The notes: generated by a model not told the origin, from the sequence alone. 8,065 bases of DNA from Candidatus Egerieicola pullicola (GCA_018712465.1 DVGY01000150.1:1-8065); one strand, 5' to 3'; positions 1 through 5,441 are shown, numbered from the stretch's first letter. A program made the numbers and translations.

Positions 1-1
1 C

Positions 2-226
2 TTCTCCTACGTTCCTCCGGCGGAAGAACTGAGCTTTGTCCAAAGCGCCAGCTTTGTAGATGATGTAGTTTGCCTCAACCCCGGCGGTTTTGTGCTCATC
101 AGCCAAAAGAAGGAAGAAAAACCCTCTCAAGTGCGGGAAAGCGAACCGAAGCAGAAACAGCTTCCCAACAACCAACCCCCTGCCCGCCTCTCCACCGGAC
201 ACCGGTTTGGACGCCGGTTTCGGTAA
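2..226 (+). CDS. C-terminal end of an unidentified protein (5' truncated by window edge)
   Basis: An open frame enters from the left edge in frame 2 and ends at TAA (224-226), giving the last 74 residues of a protein whose start lies outside the window. The first half looks like folded protein (FSYVPPAEELSFVQ..., then DDVVCLNPGGFVLIS). From about residue 37 it becomes a hydrophilic, low-complexity tail rich in K, E, Q, P and R, ending in RRFR. I do not recognise the family. The stop is 26 bases upstream of the cyclophilin start with no terminator between them, so the two are probably co-transcribed. That this frame is coding is inferred from its continuity, its sensible first half and its position. 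The basic tail could be a genuine disordered C-terminus or the product of an upstream frameshift. Confidence 0.6.
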   Translation, partial: FSYVPPAEELSFVQSASFVDDVVCLNPGGFVLISQKKEEKPSQVRESEPKQKQLPNNQPPARLSTGHRFGRRFR

Positions 227-252
227 TTTGAAATCAGAAAGGAATCACTGCT

Positions 253-774
253 ATGAACCATCCTATTGTCACCATCACCATGGAAGACGGAAGCGTCATT
301 CGGGCGGAATTGTACCCGGAAGTGGCTCCCAACACCGTCAATAACTTCATCAGCCTGGTGAAGAAGGGCTTTTACAATGGCACCATCTTCCATCGGGTAA
401 TCCCCGGCTTTATGATCCAGGGAGGCGACCCCACCGGCACTGGTACCGGCGGTCCGGGATACTCCATCCACGGAGAATTTTCTTCCAACGGCTTTGCCAA
501 TGACTTGAAGCACACCACCGGAGTGCTGAGCATGGCCCGTACCATGGCGCCCAACTCTGCCGGCAGCCAGTTCTTCATTATGGTTGCAGACGCACCCCAT
601 CTGGACGGGGAATACGCTGCCTTCGGCAAGGTAATTGAAGGCATGGACGTGGCGCTGGCCATCGCCGCCCAGCCGCGTGATTACTACGACCGTCCCCGGG
701 CAGATCAGAAAATGGAGAGCGTCACCGTGGATACTCTGGGCGAGGACTATCCGGAACCGAAACGGGGACAGTAA
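253..774 (+). CDS. ppiB: Cyclophilin-type peptidyl-prolyl cis-trans isomerase
   Basis: Predicted cytosolic prolyl isomerase, accelerating cis-trans isomerisation of X-Pro bonds during protein folding. The 173-residue protein is almost all cyclophilin domain. Visible signature: FHRVIPGFMIQGGDP at residues 46-60, holding the equivalents of human CypA Arg55 (R48), Phe60 (F53), Met61 (M54) and Gln63 (Q56). SQFFI (105-109) supplies the Phe113 equivalent, and PHLDG (115-119) aligns with CypA WLDG. The Trp121 position is therefore His116 and the His126 position is Tyr121; a non-Trp residue at 121 is common in bacterial cyclophilins and is linked to weak cyclosporin binding. There is no signal peptide, so it is not a periplasmic or lipoprotein form. 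The ATG start is preceded by GAAAGGA (237-243) at 9 bases. A short acidic/basic tail (about residues 163-173) follows the domain. The family is clear; the symbol ppiB is assigned by analogy with the short cytosolic bacterial enzymes. Confidence 0.95.
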   Translation: MNHPIVTITMEDGSVIRAELYPEVAPNTVNNFISLVKKGFYNGTIFHRVIPGFMIQGGDPTGTGTGGPGYSIHGEFSSNGFANDLKHTTGVLSMARTMAPNSAGSQFFIMVADAPHLDGEYAAFGKVIEGMDVALAIAAQPRDYYDRPRADQKMESVTVDTLGEDYPEPKRGQ

Positions 775-870
775 CTTGAAGTTTTTGGTGAGAAACAGAC
801 TGAAGGTTTGTTTCGCTTTTCTTCAAAAAGGTGCTGGCGATGCAAGGAACCTTAAAAGTTTTCAAGGGTC

Positions 871-1110
871 TTAGGCCGACAGGTATGCCTTTGGCGACCT
901 GTCCAAGTCCGCTCTTTGCGGTCGGTAGGAATGACCGCAATTTTGCTTCGCAAAATTCGAGCGAACTTGCTGTGATCTTATAGCCCAGTTGGTGGAGGCT
1001 GGAATTGGAATCCACCTGTCCAATGGCGTCAGCCGGAGACAGGGCAGACTGGAAACATCAAGACAAAGCAACAAATCCCTCTGTGTTCTGCGCACAGAGG
1101 GTTGTTTTTT
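871..1110 (+). ncRNA. Candidate structured RNA of unknown family, ending at an intrinsic terminator
   Basis: Five successive stem-loops read in + orientation and stop at a strong terminator, as expected for a small RNA or a structured 3' UTR. The stems have 4-8 base pairs, and several contain a second inner stem (887-895; 1025-1034). The motif ACCTGTCCAA occurs twice (897-906 and 1013-1022), and both copies could pair with GACAGG(T) at 878-884 or 1038-1043, so two mutually exclusive folds are possible. I compared it by eye with 6S, tmRNA, RNase P, SRP RNA, T-box, cobalamin and SAM riboswitch signatures and found no convincing match. It is not a riboswitch for the next gene, because the next gene is convergent. 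The 5' boundary is arbitrary. Confidence 0.3.
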
Positions 1111-1212
1111 GGAAGTTTCATTTTGCACTTTTCGCATTGACCTTCCCGGTTGCCTTCGGCAGTATCGTCAGGGGGATTCCGGTTTCCACATCCACCAGCT
1201 ATGGCAACTGGG
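984..1212. repeat. Imperfect inverted repeat: two related structured segments facing a shared terminator
   Basis: Segment A (+, 984-1043) and segment B (-, 1213-1138) share ordered matching blocks. These are CCCAGTT, then GGTGGA, then a 14-base loop ending GGAA, then TCC, CCTG, and a second hairpin containing a short inner GCC/GGC stem. Outer blocks are perfect in inverted orientation: CCCAGTTG 984-991 against 1205-1212, GGTGGA 991-996 against 1191-1196, and GGAATCC 1007-1013 against 1174-1180. Segment B has about nine extra bases (1197-1204 area) between the first two blocks. Each segment folds similarly on its own strand, with TGTC/GACA in A replaced by TGAC/GTCA in B. The terminator hairpin 1077-1101 sits between them. 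It could be a duplicated extragenic element, a decayed mobile element, or one long imperfect hairpin. Confidence 0.45.
1077..1110 (+). terminator. Strong Rho-independent terminator
   Basis: A perfect 9-bp stem, CCCTCTGTG (1077-1085) with CACAGAGGG (1093-1101), and a 7-base loop, is followed by TTGTTTTTT (1102-1110). The flanking CAA upstream and TTG downstream can extend the stem. In + orientation it ends either the isomerase transcript, 300 bases downstream of its stop, or a separate small RNA. On the - strand the same hairpin is followed by ATTTGTTGCTTT, a weaker tract, so it may act in both directions and catch read-through from the pan operon. Confidence 0.85.
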
Positions 1213-1291
1213 GCGCTCTGCCACGGACCTTTATAAAGGGACCCCGGTTTCTTACAGGGGTTTCCCCCCTTGCAACCCCACCATGCCTTCG

Positions 1292-1318
1292 GGAAAACGA
1301 TCTTCGATCTTATTTTCC
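1292..1318 (-). terminator. Hairpin just downstream of the hydrolase gene, possible weak terminator
   Basis: Outer arms GGAAAA (1292-1297) and TTTTCC (1313-1318) enclose GATC (1299-1302) / GATC (1306-1309) around a TTC loop, with small asymmetric bulges. It lies 13 bases beyond the hydrolase stop codon, the usual place for a 3'-end hairpin. The U run forms part of the stem and is only four bases, so it could be a weak terminator or just an RNA-stabilising structure. Confidence 0.35.
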
Positions 1319-1331
1319 TAAAACACTGGAC

Positions 1332-2339
1332 CTAAACTTTAATTTCTTCCTTACTGAGATACTTCTCCACAAAACCCATCACCTTTTCCCGGTACATTTC
1401 CGGCTGCCGCAGATACGCCTGGGTGTGGCTGGCATCCTCCACCCGCAGGTACTCCTTTTCCCCTGCTGCCGCCTCATAACATAAATCCTGCATATAGGGC
1501 TTGACAAAAGCGTCCATATCCCCATGGACAAACAACACCGGCAGCTTGGTCTTTTTCAACTGTTCTAAGCTGGAAGCTTCCCGGAAATCATAGTTTGCCA
1601 CCCACTTTGCCACCAGGCTGGCCTGATACAGCAGCGGAAAGGCAGGCAGATGAAAGATGGTTTTCAGCTCGTCTCGGAAGATCCGCTCCACCGAAGCGTA
1701 GCCGCAATCCTCCACAATAGCCTTCACATTTTCCGGCAGTGCTTCCCCAGACGTCATCATCACGGTAGCCGCTCCCATGGATACCCCATGGAGCACGATT
1801 TCCGCCTCCGGATCTCGGTTGAGGATTTCACCAATCCAGCATACCATATCCCGCCGTTCCAGCCAGCCCATGCCGGTATACTTGCCGCCGCTTTTGCCGT
1901 GGGCTCGCTGGTCCGGTACCAACAAGGAAAACCCTTCCTTTAAGTACATCCCGGAATAATCCATCATATCCCGGCCGGTGCACATATACCCGTGCACCAA
2001 AATCACCCACCGATGGCCTTCTCGCACAAAAGCCCGGGCTAACAAAGGCACGCCGTCCTCGGCGCTGACCCCCCAGGATTCCTTCCGGGTTCGGTCCAGC
2101 AATTTTCGGTTCTCCTCCCGAATCCCAGCTTTATTTTGGTCGATGATTTTCTGTCGCTGGGGGTATTTTTCCGGCTGCTCCCGCTCCGCTTTGGGAATCA
2201 GGGAGTCGTCCCAAGCCTTTTTCCGTCCCACTGCCAATCGAACGAAAAACAGGCCTACAATCCAGGTAATGCCAATTCCCAACAGAAAAAGGGCCGCCAA
2301 ACTGGCGGCCAGAATCAGCAGTATCATCCAAGGTTCCAT
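1332..2339 (-). CDS. Membrane-anchored alpha/beta hydrolase (serine hydrolase family)
   Basis: A 335-residue protein with one N-terminal hydrophobic segment (residues about 4-37), a charged linker (about 38-88) and an alpha/beta hydrolase domain. The catalytic machinery is complete: oxyanion-side motif HGYM (116-119), nucleophile elbow HGVSMG with Ser187, acid Asp276 in HGDMDAFV, and His305 in ASHTQAY. The lid region DQRAHGKSGG (143-152) is typical of this family. The substrate cannot be read from sequence; related proteins are annotated as esterases, lysophospholipase-like enzymes or peptidases of the 'alpha/beta hydrolase / YfhR-like' type. The signal anchor suggests the enzyme is tethered to the membrane, but the side is uncertain. 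Start: ATG at 2339 has AGGAG (2348-2352) at an 8-base spacing; an in-frame TTG at 2345 would be only 2 bases from it. The gene begins 49 bases after panD with no terminator between, so it is probably the last gene of the pan transcript. Confidence 0.9.
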   Translation of the reverse strand: MEPWMILLILAASLAALFLLGIGITWIVGLFFVRLAVGRKKAWDDSLIPKAEREQPEKYPQRQKIIDQNKAGIREENRKLLDRTRKESWGVSAEDGVPLLARAFVREGHRWVILVHGYMCTGRDMMDYSGMYLKEGFSLLVPDQRAHGKSGGKYTGMGWLERRDMVCWIGEILNRDPEAEIVLHGVSMGAATVMMTSGEALPENVKAIVEDCGYASVERIFRDELKTIFHLPAFPLLYQASLVAKWVANYDFREASSLEQLKKTKLPVLFVHGDMDAFVKPYMQDLCYEAAAGEKEYLRVEDASHTQAYLRQPEMYREKVMGFVEKYLSKEEIKV

Positions 2340-2388
2340 TGCCAAAACTCCTGCCTACGTCCTTTTTCACATCCTGTTTTTTACTCCA

Positions 2389-2778
2389 TTACGGCTCAAA
2401 CAGCTGGCCCTGCTTCTCGTACCGGGCAATCCGGGTGATGCGGTTTTCCTCGTCCACAAACACCACTTTAGGCCGGTAAGTTTTGGCCTGTTCCGGCTTC
2501 ATCTGGATATAGCTCATAATAATGACCTTATCCCCGGCTTTAGCACAGTGGGCCGCCGCACCGTTCAGGCAGATCACTCCGCTGCCGGGCTTTCCGGCGA
2601 TCAGGTAGGTCACCAGCCGGGCGCCGTTGTCGATGTTGGCCACCTGGACCTGCTGGTACTCCTGCATCCCTGCAGCTTCCATCAGATCCGCATCTACGGT
2701 AATGCTACCGATGTAGTCCTTTTCTGCCTGGGTCACAATGGCCCGGTGGATCTTTCCTTGAAGCATGGTGATTTTCAC
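2389..2778 (-). CDS. panD: Aspartate 1-decarboxylase precursor (pyruvoyl enzyme)
   Basis: Makes beta-alanine from L-aspartate for pantothenate and coenzyme A synthesis, in the cytosol. The 129-residue protein aligns position for position with the well-known E. coli enzyme: Lys9, His11, Tyr22, the self-cleavage site Gly24-Ser25 (in DYIGSITVD), Arg54, Thr57, Tyr58 and Asn72 all fall at the expected numbers. Family knowledge: the precursor cleaves before Ser25, which becomes the pyruvoyl cofactor of the alpha chain. The start is GTG at 2778, supported by AGGAGGAG (2786-2793) at 7 bases and by the residue numbering; the internal ATG at 2766 would lose part of the active-site strand. The GTG overlaps the TGA stop of panC as GTGA (2775-2778), indicating translational coupling. 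Confidence 0.97.
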   Translation of the reverse strand: MKITMLQGKIHRAIVTQAEKDYIGSITVDADLMEAAGMQEYQQVQVANIDNGARLVTYLIAGKPGSGVICLNGAAAHCAKAGDKVIIMSYIQMKPEQAKTYRPKVVFVDEENRITRIARYEKQGQLFEP

Positions 2779-3638
2779 TTGGCGTCTCCTCCTGTAATGA
2801 AGTTATCAATGAGCCGAGTCTTTCCGATATACACCGCCATGGCAAACAGGGTACCGGAAACCACTGTGTGGGCGGGACGCAGATCAATGTCGTCCACCGC
2901 TTCCACGTAGTCGATGCGGGCCAGCGGCTCCTTCCCAATGTGTTCCTTCATGGCCGACACAATGGCGTCGGCATCGGTTTCCCCTTGAGCCACCTTTTCC
3001 TGGCCCAGTTTCACTGCCTGGCTCAGCACCAAAGCGGCCTGACGTTCCTGAGGATTCAGATACACGTTCCGGGAGCTTTTCGCCAATCCGTCCGCTTCCC
3101 GGACAATGGGGCAGCCTACCACTGTGACACCCAAATCCAAATCCCGGTTCATCTTCCGGACAATCGCCAGCTGCTGGGCGTCCTTTTGTCCGAAATAAGC
3201 CCGGTCAGCGTGGGACAAGCCGAACAGCTTGCACACCACCGTGCAGACTCCCTGAAAATGGGTGGGACGGGTTTTGCCGCAAAGCACGCCGGTCATGGAT
3301 TGGTCCATAGCAATGGTGGTGCCGAAGCCCTGGGGATACATGACTTCCGGGGTGGGATGGAAGATCAAATCCACTCCCAACTGCCGGCAAAGCTGCCGGT
3401 CCCGTTCAAAGTCCCGGGGATAGGCTTCCAGATCTTCCCCCGGAGCAAATTGGGTAGGATTGACGAACACGCTCACCATCACCCGGTCGCACTCCTGCCG
3501 CGCCCGGCGAATCAAGCTGGCATGCCCTTCGTGGAGGTACCCCATGGTGGGCACCAAGCCGATGGTTTCTCCTGCGTTTCTCCAGCAGTCAATCTCCTGC
3601 TTCAATTCTTCTTTGGTGGTTGCAACCACGGTTTCCAT
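2775..3638 (-). CDS. panC: Pantothenate synthetase (pantoate-beta-alanine ligase)
   Basis: Joins pantoate and beta-alanine in an ATP-dependent reaction through a pantoyl-adenylate, giving pantothenate. The 287-residue protein has the nucleotidyl-transferase HIGH-like motif HEGH (36-39) in PTMGYLHEGHASLI, SVFVNPTQF (56-64), the pantoate/ATP region THFQGVCTVV (126-135), FGQKD (149-153) and the KMSKS-like loop KSSRN (187-191), where many homologues have MSSRN or LSSRN. Length matches the family. Start: ATG at 3638 has AAGGGG (3647-3652) at 8 bases. An in-frame ATG at 3656 would add six residues but has no ribosome binding site, since the SD lies inside that extension. It follows panB by 55 bases and overlaps panD by 4, so it belongs to one operon. 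Confidence 0.97.
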   Translation of the reverse strand: METVVATTKEELKQEIDCWRNAGETIGLVPTMGYLHEGHASLIRRARQECDRVMVSVFVNPTQFAPGEDLEAYPRDFERDRQLCRQLGVDLIFHPTPEVMYPQGFGTTIAMDQSMTGVLCGKTRPTHFQGVCTVVCKLFGLSHADRAYFGQKDAQQLAIVRKMNRDLDLGVTVVGCPIVREADGLAKSSRNVYLNPQERQAALVLSQAVKLGQEKVAQGETDADAIVSAMKEHIGKEPLARIDYVEAVDDIDLRPAHTVVSGTLFAMAVYIGKTRLIDNFITGGDAK

Positions 3639-3693
3639 GGAAATTTCCCCTTCCATTCACTACAATTCGTATTTCTATTCCCTAATTCTACAA

Positions 3694-4521
3694 TCAGTAC
3701 AGCTTTTTCAGTACTTCCTCATCAATTCCGAAGCTGTGGGCCTCATCCGGGAAGGCGCCCTCTTTCACCTGACGGTTGTATTCCGCAAAAGCGTTTTTCA
3801 TCACTTCGCCCACATCCGCAAACCGCTTCACAAATTTGGGAGTATAGTCGGTGAAGGTGCCTAGCATATCCTGATACACCAAAATCTGCCCGTCACAGCC
3901 CGCTCCGGCGCCGATGCCGATGGTGGGGATGGACAGTTTGCTGGTAATCAGCTCTGCCAGTTTAGCAGGAACACATTCCAAGGTCAAGGCAAAAGCGCCC
4001 GCTTCTTCCACTGCCAAAGCGTCCTCCAACAACTTTTGAGCGGCGGCTTCGGTTTTGCCCTGCACGCGGTAGCCGCCCAAAGTGTGAATCGACTGAGGGG
4101 TCAAGCCTAGATGCCCCATCACCGGAATGGATGCGGCGGTAATGGCTCGAATCTGCGGCGCGAATTCTTCACCGCCTTCCAGTTTTACCGCCCCGGCATG
4201 ACCTTCCTTTACCAGCCGGCCGGCATTTTTCACTGCATCATACACCGAAGTTTGGTAGGACAAAAAGGGCATATCAATCACCACCAGGGCGTTTTTCACC
4301 CCTCTGGCCACGGCGGCGCCGTGGTGAATCATATCCTCCACCGTTACCGACAAGGTATCCTCGTACCCTAACATTACATTGCCCAGGCTGTCCCCCACCA
4401 AAATGCCGTCGATGCCAGATTGGTCGATAAGCTTGGCGGTGGAGTAGTCATAGGCGGTAAGCATGGAGATTTTTTCTCCCTTTTGTTTGTGATCCAGAAA
4501 GGTTACCGCAGTTTGTTTCAT
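3694..4521 (-). CDS. panB: 3-methyl-2-oxobutanoate hydroxymethyltransferase (ketopantoate synthase)
   Basis: First enzyme of the pantoate branch: transfers a hydroxymethyl group from 5,10-methylene-tetrahydrofolate to 2-oxoisovalerate, giving ketopantoate. The 275-residue length is typical. Visible family motifs: SMLTAYDYSTA (19-29), VGDSLGNV (42-49) with the metal-binding Asp44, IDMPF (82-86) with Asp83, AVKLEGG (111-117) with substrate-contacting Lys113, PVMGHLGLTPQ (133-143), LECVP with the expected catalytic Glu182, and TIGIGAGAGCDGQ (200-212). ATG at 4521 is preceded by AAGGAGAG (about 4531-4538). It is the promoter-proximal gene of panB-panC-panD. No panE (ketopantoate reductase) is in the window; that step may be encoded elsewhere or done by IlvC. 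The transcript carries a leader of roughly 100 bases with a hairpin. Confidence 0.97.
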   Translation of the reverse strand: MKQTAVTFLDHKQKGEKISMLTAYDYSTAKLIDQSGIDGILVGDSLGNVMLGYEDTLSVTVEDMIHHGAAVARGVKNALVVIDMPFLSYQTSVYDAVKNAGRLVKEGHAGAVKLEGGEEFAPQIRAITAASIPVMGHLGLTPQSIHTLGGYRVQGKTEAAAQKLLEDALAVEEAGAFALTLECVPAKLAELITSKLSIPTIGIGAGAGCDGQILVYQDMLGTFTDYTPKFVKRFADVGEVMKNAFAEYNRQVKEGAFPDEAHSFGIDEEVLKKLY

Positions 4522-4575
4522 AGCAGATCGCTCTCCTTTTTGATTGCCGTATCCTTTATCATTTCCTGTAAAAGG

Positions 4576-4622
4576 GCGGTCCGGCCCCCTGGGCGCTGTT
4601 TCACCGAGAAGTTCCGAACCGC
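4576..4622 (-). promoter_or_regulatory. Hairpin at the 5' end of the pan mRNA; candidate pan-type RNA element
   Basis: Read on the - strand, GCGGTTCGG (4622-4614) pairs with CCGGACCGC (4584-4576), nine pairs including one G-U. A bulged AA (4613-4612) follows, then CTTCT pairs with AGGGG (4611-4607 with 4590-4586, using two G-U pairs). A C-C mismatch comes next, then GGTG pairs with CGCC (4605-4602 with 4595-4592) around a six-base loop AAACAG. The hairpin starts only a few bases after the predicted transcription start. A described 'pan' RNA motif upstream of pantothenate genes in Firmicutes is, as I recall, a stem-loop with conserved bulged adenosines, so a relationship is plausible but unproven. 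There is no adjacent T-run, so it is not an ordinary terminator. Confidence 0.4.
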
Positions 4623-4631
4623 TTTTCCTTC

Positions 4632-4660
4632 ATTATAATCATCTATTTTCCAAATGTAAA
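4632..4660 (-). promoter_or_regulatory. Sigma-A-type promoter of the pan operon
   Basis: On the - strand, -35 TTTACA (4660-4655) and a perfect -10 TATAAT (4637-4632) are separated by 17 bases. Expected start is near 4625, giving a leader of about 104 bases before panB. The -35 box begins five bases after the stop codon of the upstream lipoprotein gene, so the pan operon has its own promoter although read-through from that gene is not excluded. Confidence 0.88.
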
Positions 4661-4665
4661 GGCTT

Positions 4666-5196
4666 TTAAATTAAGCTGGGGGTAATGGCCTCGTGGTCAA
4701 AGGTAATGGTGAGGGTGATGTTGGCCCCATCCAGCTTGCTGCCAAAGGAAGAATCATTTTCCAGCATAGCAAACAAGCTTTCAAAGCTTACTTGGATGCA
4801 CTGTTCGTTGATGGCGTCCTGACTCACGTCTACATGGCTTCGATCCTTGTAGGAGATCTCAGTGACCTGGCGGGAAGCCATGTCATAGCTCAGCACCGTA
4901 GCAGTCTGGGTTTCCTCTCCTTGGGAAAAATAGGTAAAGTTGATGGTGCCGGTGCGGCTGTCCACCGCCTCGTTGCCTTGGTAGGTCACCACCGCCCCCA
5001 CCATGTAGCCGTCGGGATCGTACTGGTGTGCCAATTCATCCAATTCCGGTTTCAGGCTGGCAATGGAGGCCGGCTCCGCCTGAATGGCGATAGACACCAT
5101 CTCGTCGCTGGTGGTGCCGGGGTCAAAGACGGAACAGCCGGAAAACAATCCCAAGCTCAGCGCCAAAGTGCAGAGCAGTGCAGCAATTTTTTTCAT
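4666..5196 (-). CDS. Small lipoprotein of unknown function
   Basis: A 176-residue secreted protein with a clear lipoprotein signal: MKK, a hydrophobic core (residues 4-18) and the lipobox FSGC with Cys21 as the expected lipidation site. The mature part (about 155 residues) is hydrophilic and acidic, with alternating beta-prone stretches (MVGAVVTYQ, GTINFTYF, TATVLSYD, NITLTITF) suggesting a small all-beta or alpha/beta fold. I do not recognise the family, and no catalytic motif or metal site is apparent. ATG at 5196 is chosen because it begins the signal peptide and follows AAGGAAAGG (about 5200-5208); the open frame extends to 5256 without a suitable start signal. It ends directly before the pan promoter. 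No convincing promoter was found upstream, so expression may come from read-through past the tRNA terminator or from an unrecognised promoter. Confidence 0.82.
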   Translation of the reverse strand: MKKIAALLCTLALSLGLFSGCSVFDPGTTSDEMVSIAIQAEPASIASLKPELDELAHQYDPDGYMVGAVVTYQGNEAVDSRTGTINFTYFSQGEETQTATVLSYDMASRQVTEISYKDRSHVDVSQDAINEQCIQVSFESLFAMLENDSSFGSKLDGANITLTITFDHEAITPSLI

Positions 5197-5233
5197 AGAC
5201 CTTTCCTTTCTAGCCAAGGAGGATAACAGAGAT

Positions 5234-5274
5234 AAAAACAAATCCGGGCCCGCCATAAATGACTAAGTCCGGAT
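5234..5274 (-). terminator. Intrinsic terminator of the tRNA-Ala transcript
   Basis: On the - strand ATCCGG (5274-5269) pairs with CCGGAT (5247-5242) around a 21-base loop, followed by TTGTTTTTA (5241-5233). It starts 9 bases after the tRNA 3' end. The loop is longer than usual and the stem is six pairs, so termination may be partial, letting some transcription continue into the lipoprotein gene. Confidence 0.65.
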
Positions 5275-5282
5275 CTGCATCG

Positions 5283-5358
<76 letters not shown>

Positions 5359-5412
5359 ACGTATTCTTTTCAGTTCTCCATTGCCATCAAATTATCTCAA
5401 GCAACGTAGGCT

Positions 5413-5441
5413 ATTATACCGTACAATCCAAGGCTTGTCAA
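5413..5441 (-). promoter_or_regulatory. Consensus sigma-A promoter of tRNA-Ala
   Basis: On the - strand, a perfect -35 TTGACA (5441-5436) and a perfect -10 TATAAT (5418-5413) are separated by exactly 17 bases. The predicted start near 5406 gives a precursor leader of about 48 bases before the mature tRNA. The match is as strong as expected for a stable RNA gene. Confidence 0.93.

Larger units (their letters stand above)
775..1331. other. Hairpin-rich convergent intergenic region with no credible protein gene
   Basis: This 557-base gap lies between convergent genes (isomerase on +, hydrolase on -). Open frames exist on both strands but lack good ribosome binding sites, overlap each other and give protein-unlike compositions. 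The sequence carries a run of perfect or near-perfect hairpins: 878-903 (GACAGGT/ACCTGTC with inner GCC/GGC), 916-940 (TTGCGGTC/GACCGCAA), 939-957 (AATTTTGC/GCAAAATT), 991-1016 (GGTGGA/TCCACC), 1015-1043 (CCTGTC/GACAGG with inner GGC/GCC), 1077-1101 (terminator), 1151-1161, 1241-1261 and 1292-1318. The most structured part ends at the terminator at 1110. No clear sigma-A promoter was found upstream of it, so if it is an RNA gene its 5' end is unknown; it could equally be the 3' untranslated region of the isomerase transcript. Confidence 0.6.

Noticed and set aside
981..1020. tRNA-like segment: D-arm-like AGCC-CAGTTGGTGGA-GGCT and a loop ATTGGAA resembling a Pro (TGG) anticodon loop
   Set aside because: The two arms overlap and cannot form together, the anticodon stem has a mismatch, and no T arm, acceptor stem or CCA follows. 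The alternative hairpin GGTGGA/TCCACC explains the segment better.
1024..1048. Sequence resembling the 3' box of a cobalamin riboswitch (GTCAGCCGGAGACAGGGC)
   Set aside because: The other conserved cobalamin elements are missing, the match to the box is partial, and the next gene downstream is convergent, so there is nothing for it to regulate in cis.
722..1137. - strand open frames of 97 and 88 codons after the hydrolase
   Set aside because: No ribosome binding sites, overlap with the isomerase 3' end and with the structured region, and no recognisable protein character.
775..1331. Mobile element (MITE or IS remnant) as the explanation for the inverted repeat
   Set aside because: No target-site duplication, transposase fragment or clean terminal inverted repeat beyond the 8-base CCCAGTTG match was seen; kept only as one possibility in the repeat entry.
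989..1484. Two overlapping + strand open frames (110 and 159 codons) in the intergenic region
   Set aside because: They run through hairpins and the terminator, one extends into the hydrolase gene on the opposite strand, they lack plausible ribosome binding sites, and their translations do not look like folded proteins.
2340..2345. TTG at 2345 as the hydrolase start
   Set aside because: The SD AGGAG would be only two bases away; ATG at 2339 has an 8-base spacing.
1978..2910. Long + strand open frame (310 codons) opposite the hydrolase, panD and panC genes
   Set aside because: It is the antisense shadow of three well-supported genes; its translation is Arg/Ser/Pro/His-rich and has no family signature.
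3639..3656. ATG at 3656 as the panC start
   Set aside because: No ribosome binding site precedes it, while a good AAGGGG lies inside this extension 8 bases before ATG 3638, which also gives the usual PanC N-terminus.
2868..3854. Long + strand open frame (328 codons) opposite panC and panB
   Set aside because: Antisense shadow of two genes with complete catalytic motifs; composition is His/Pro-rich and no start signal is present.
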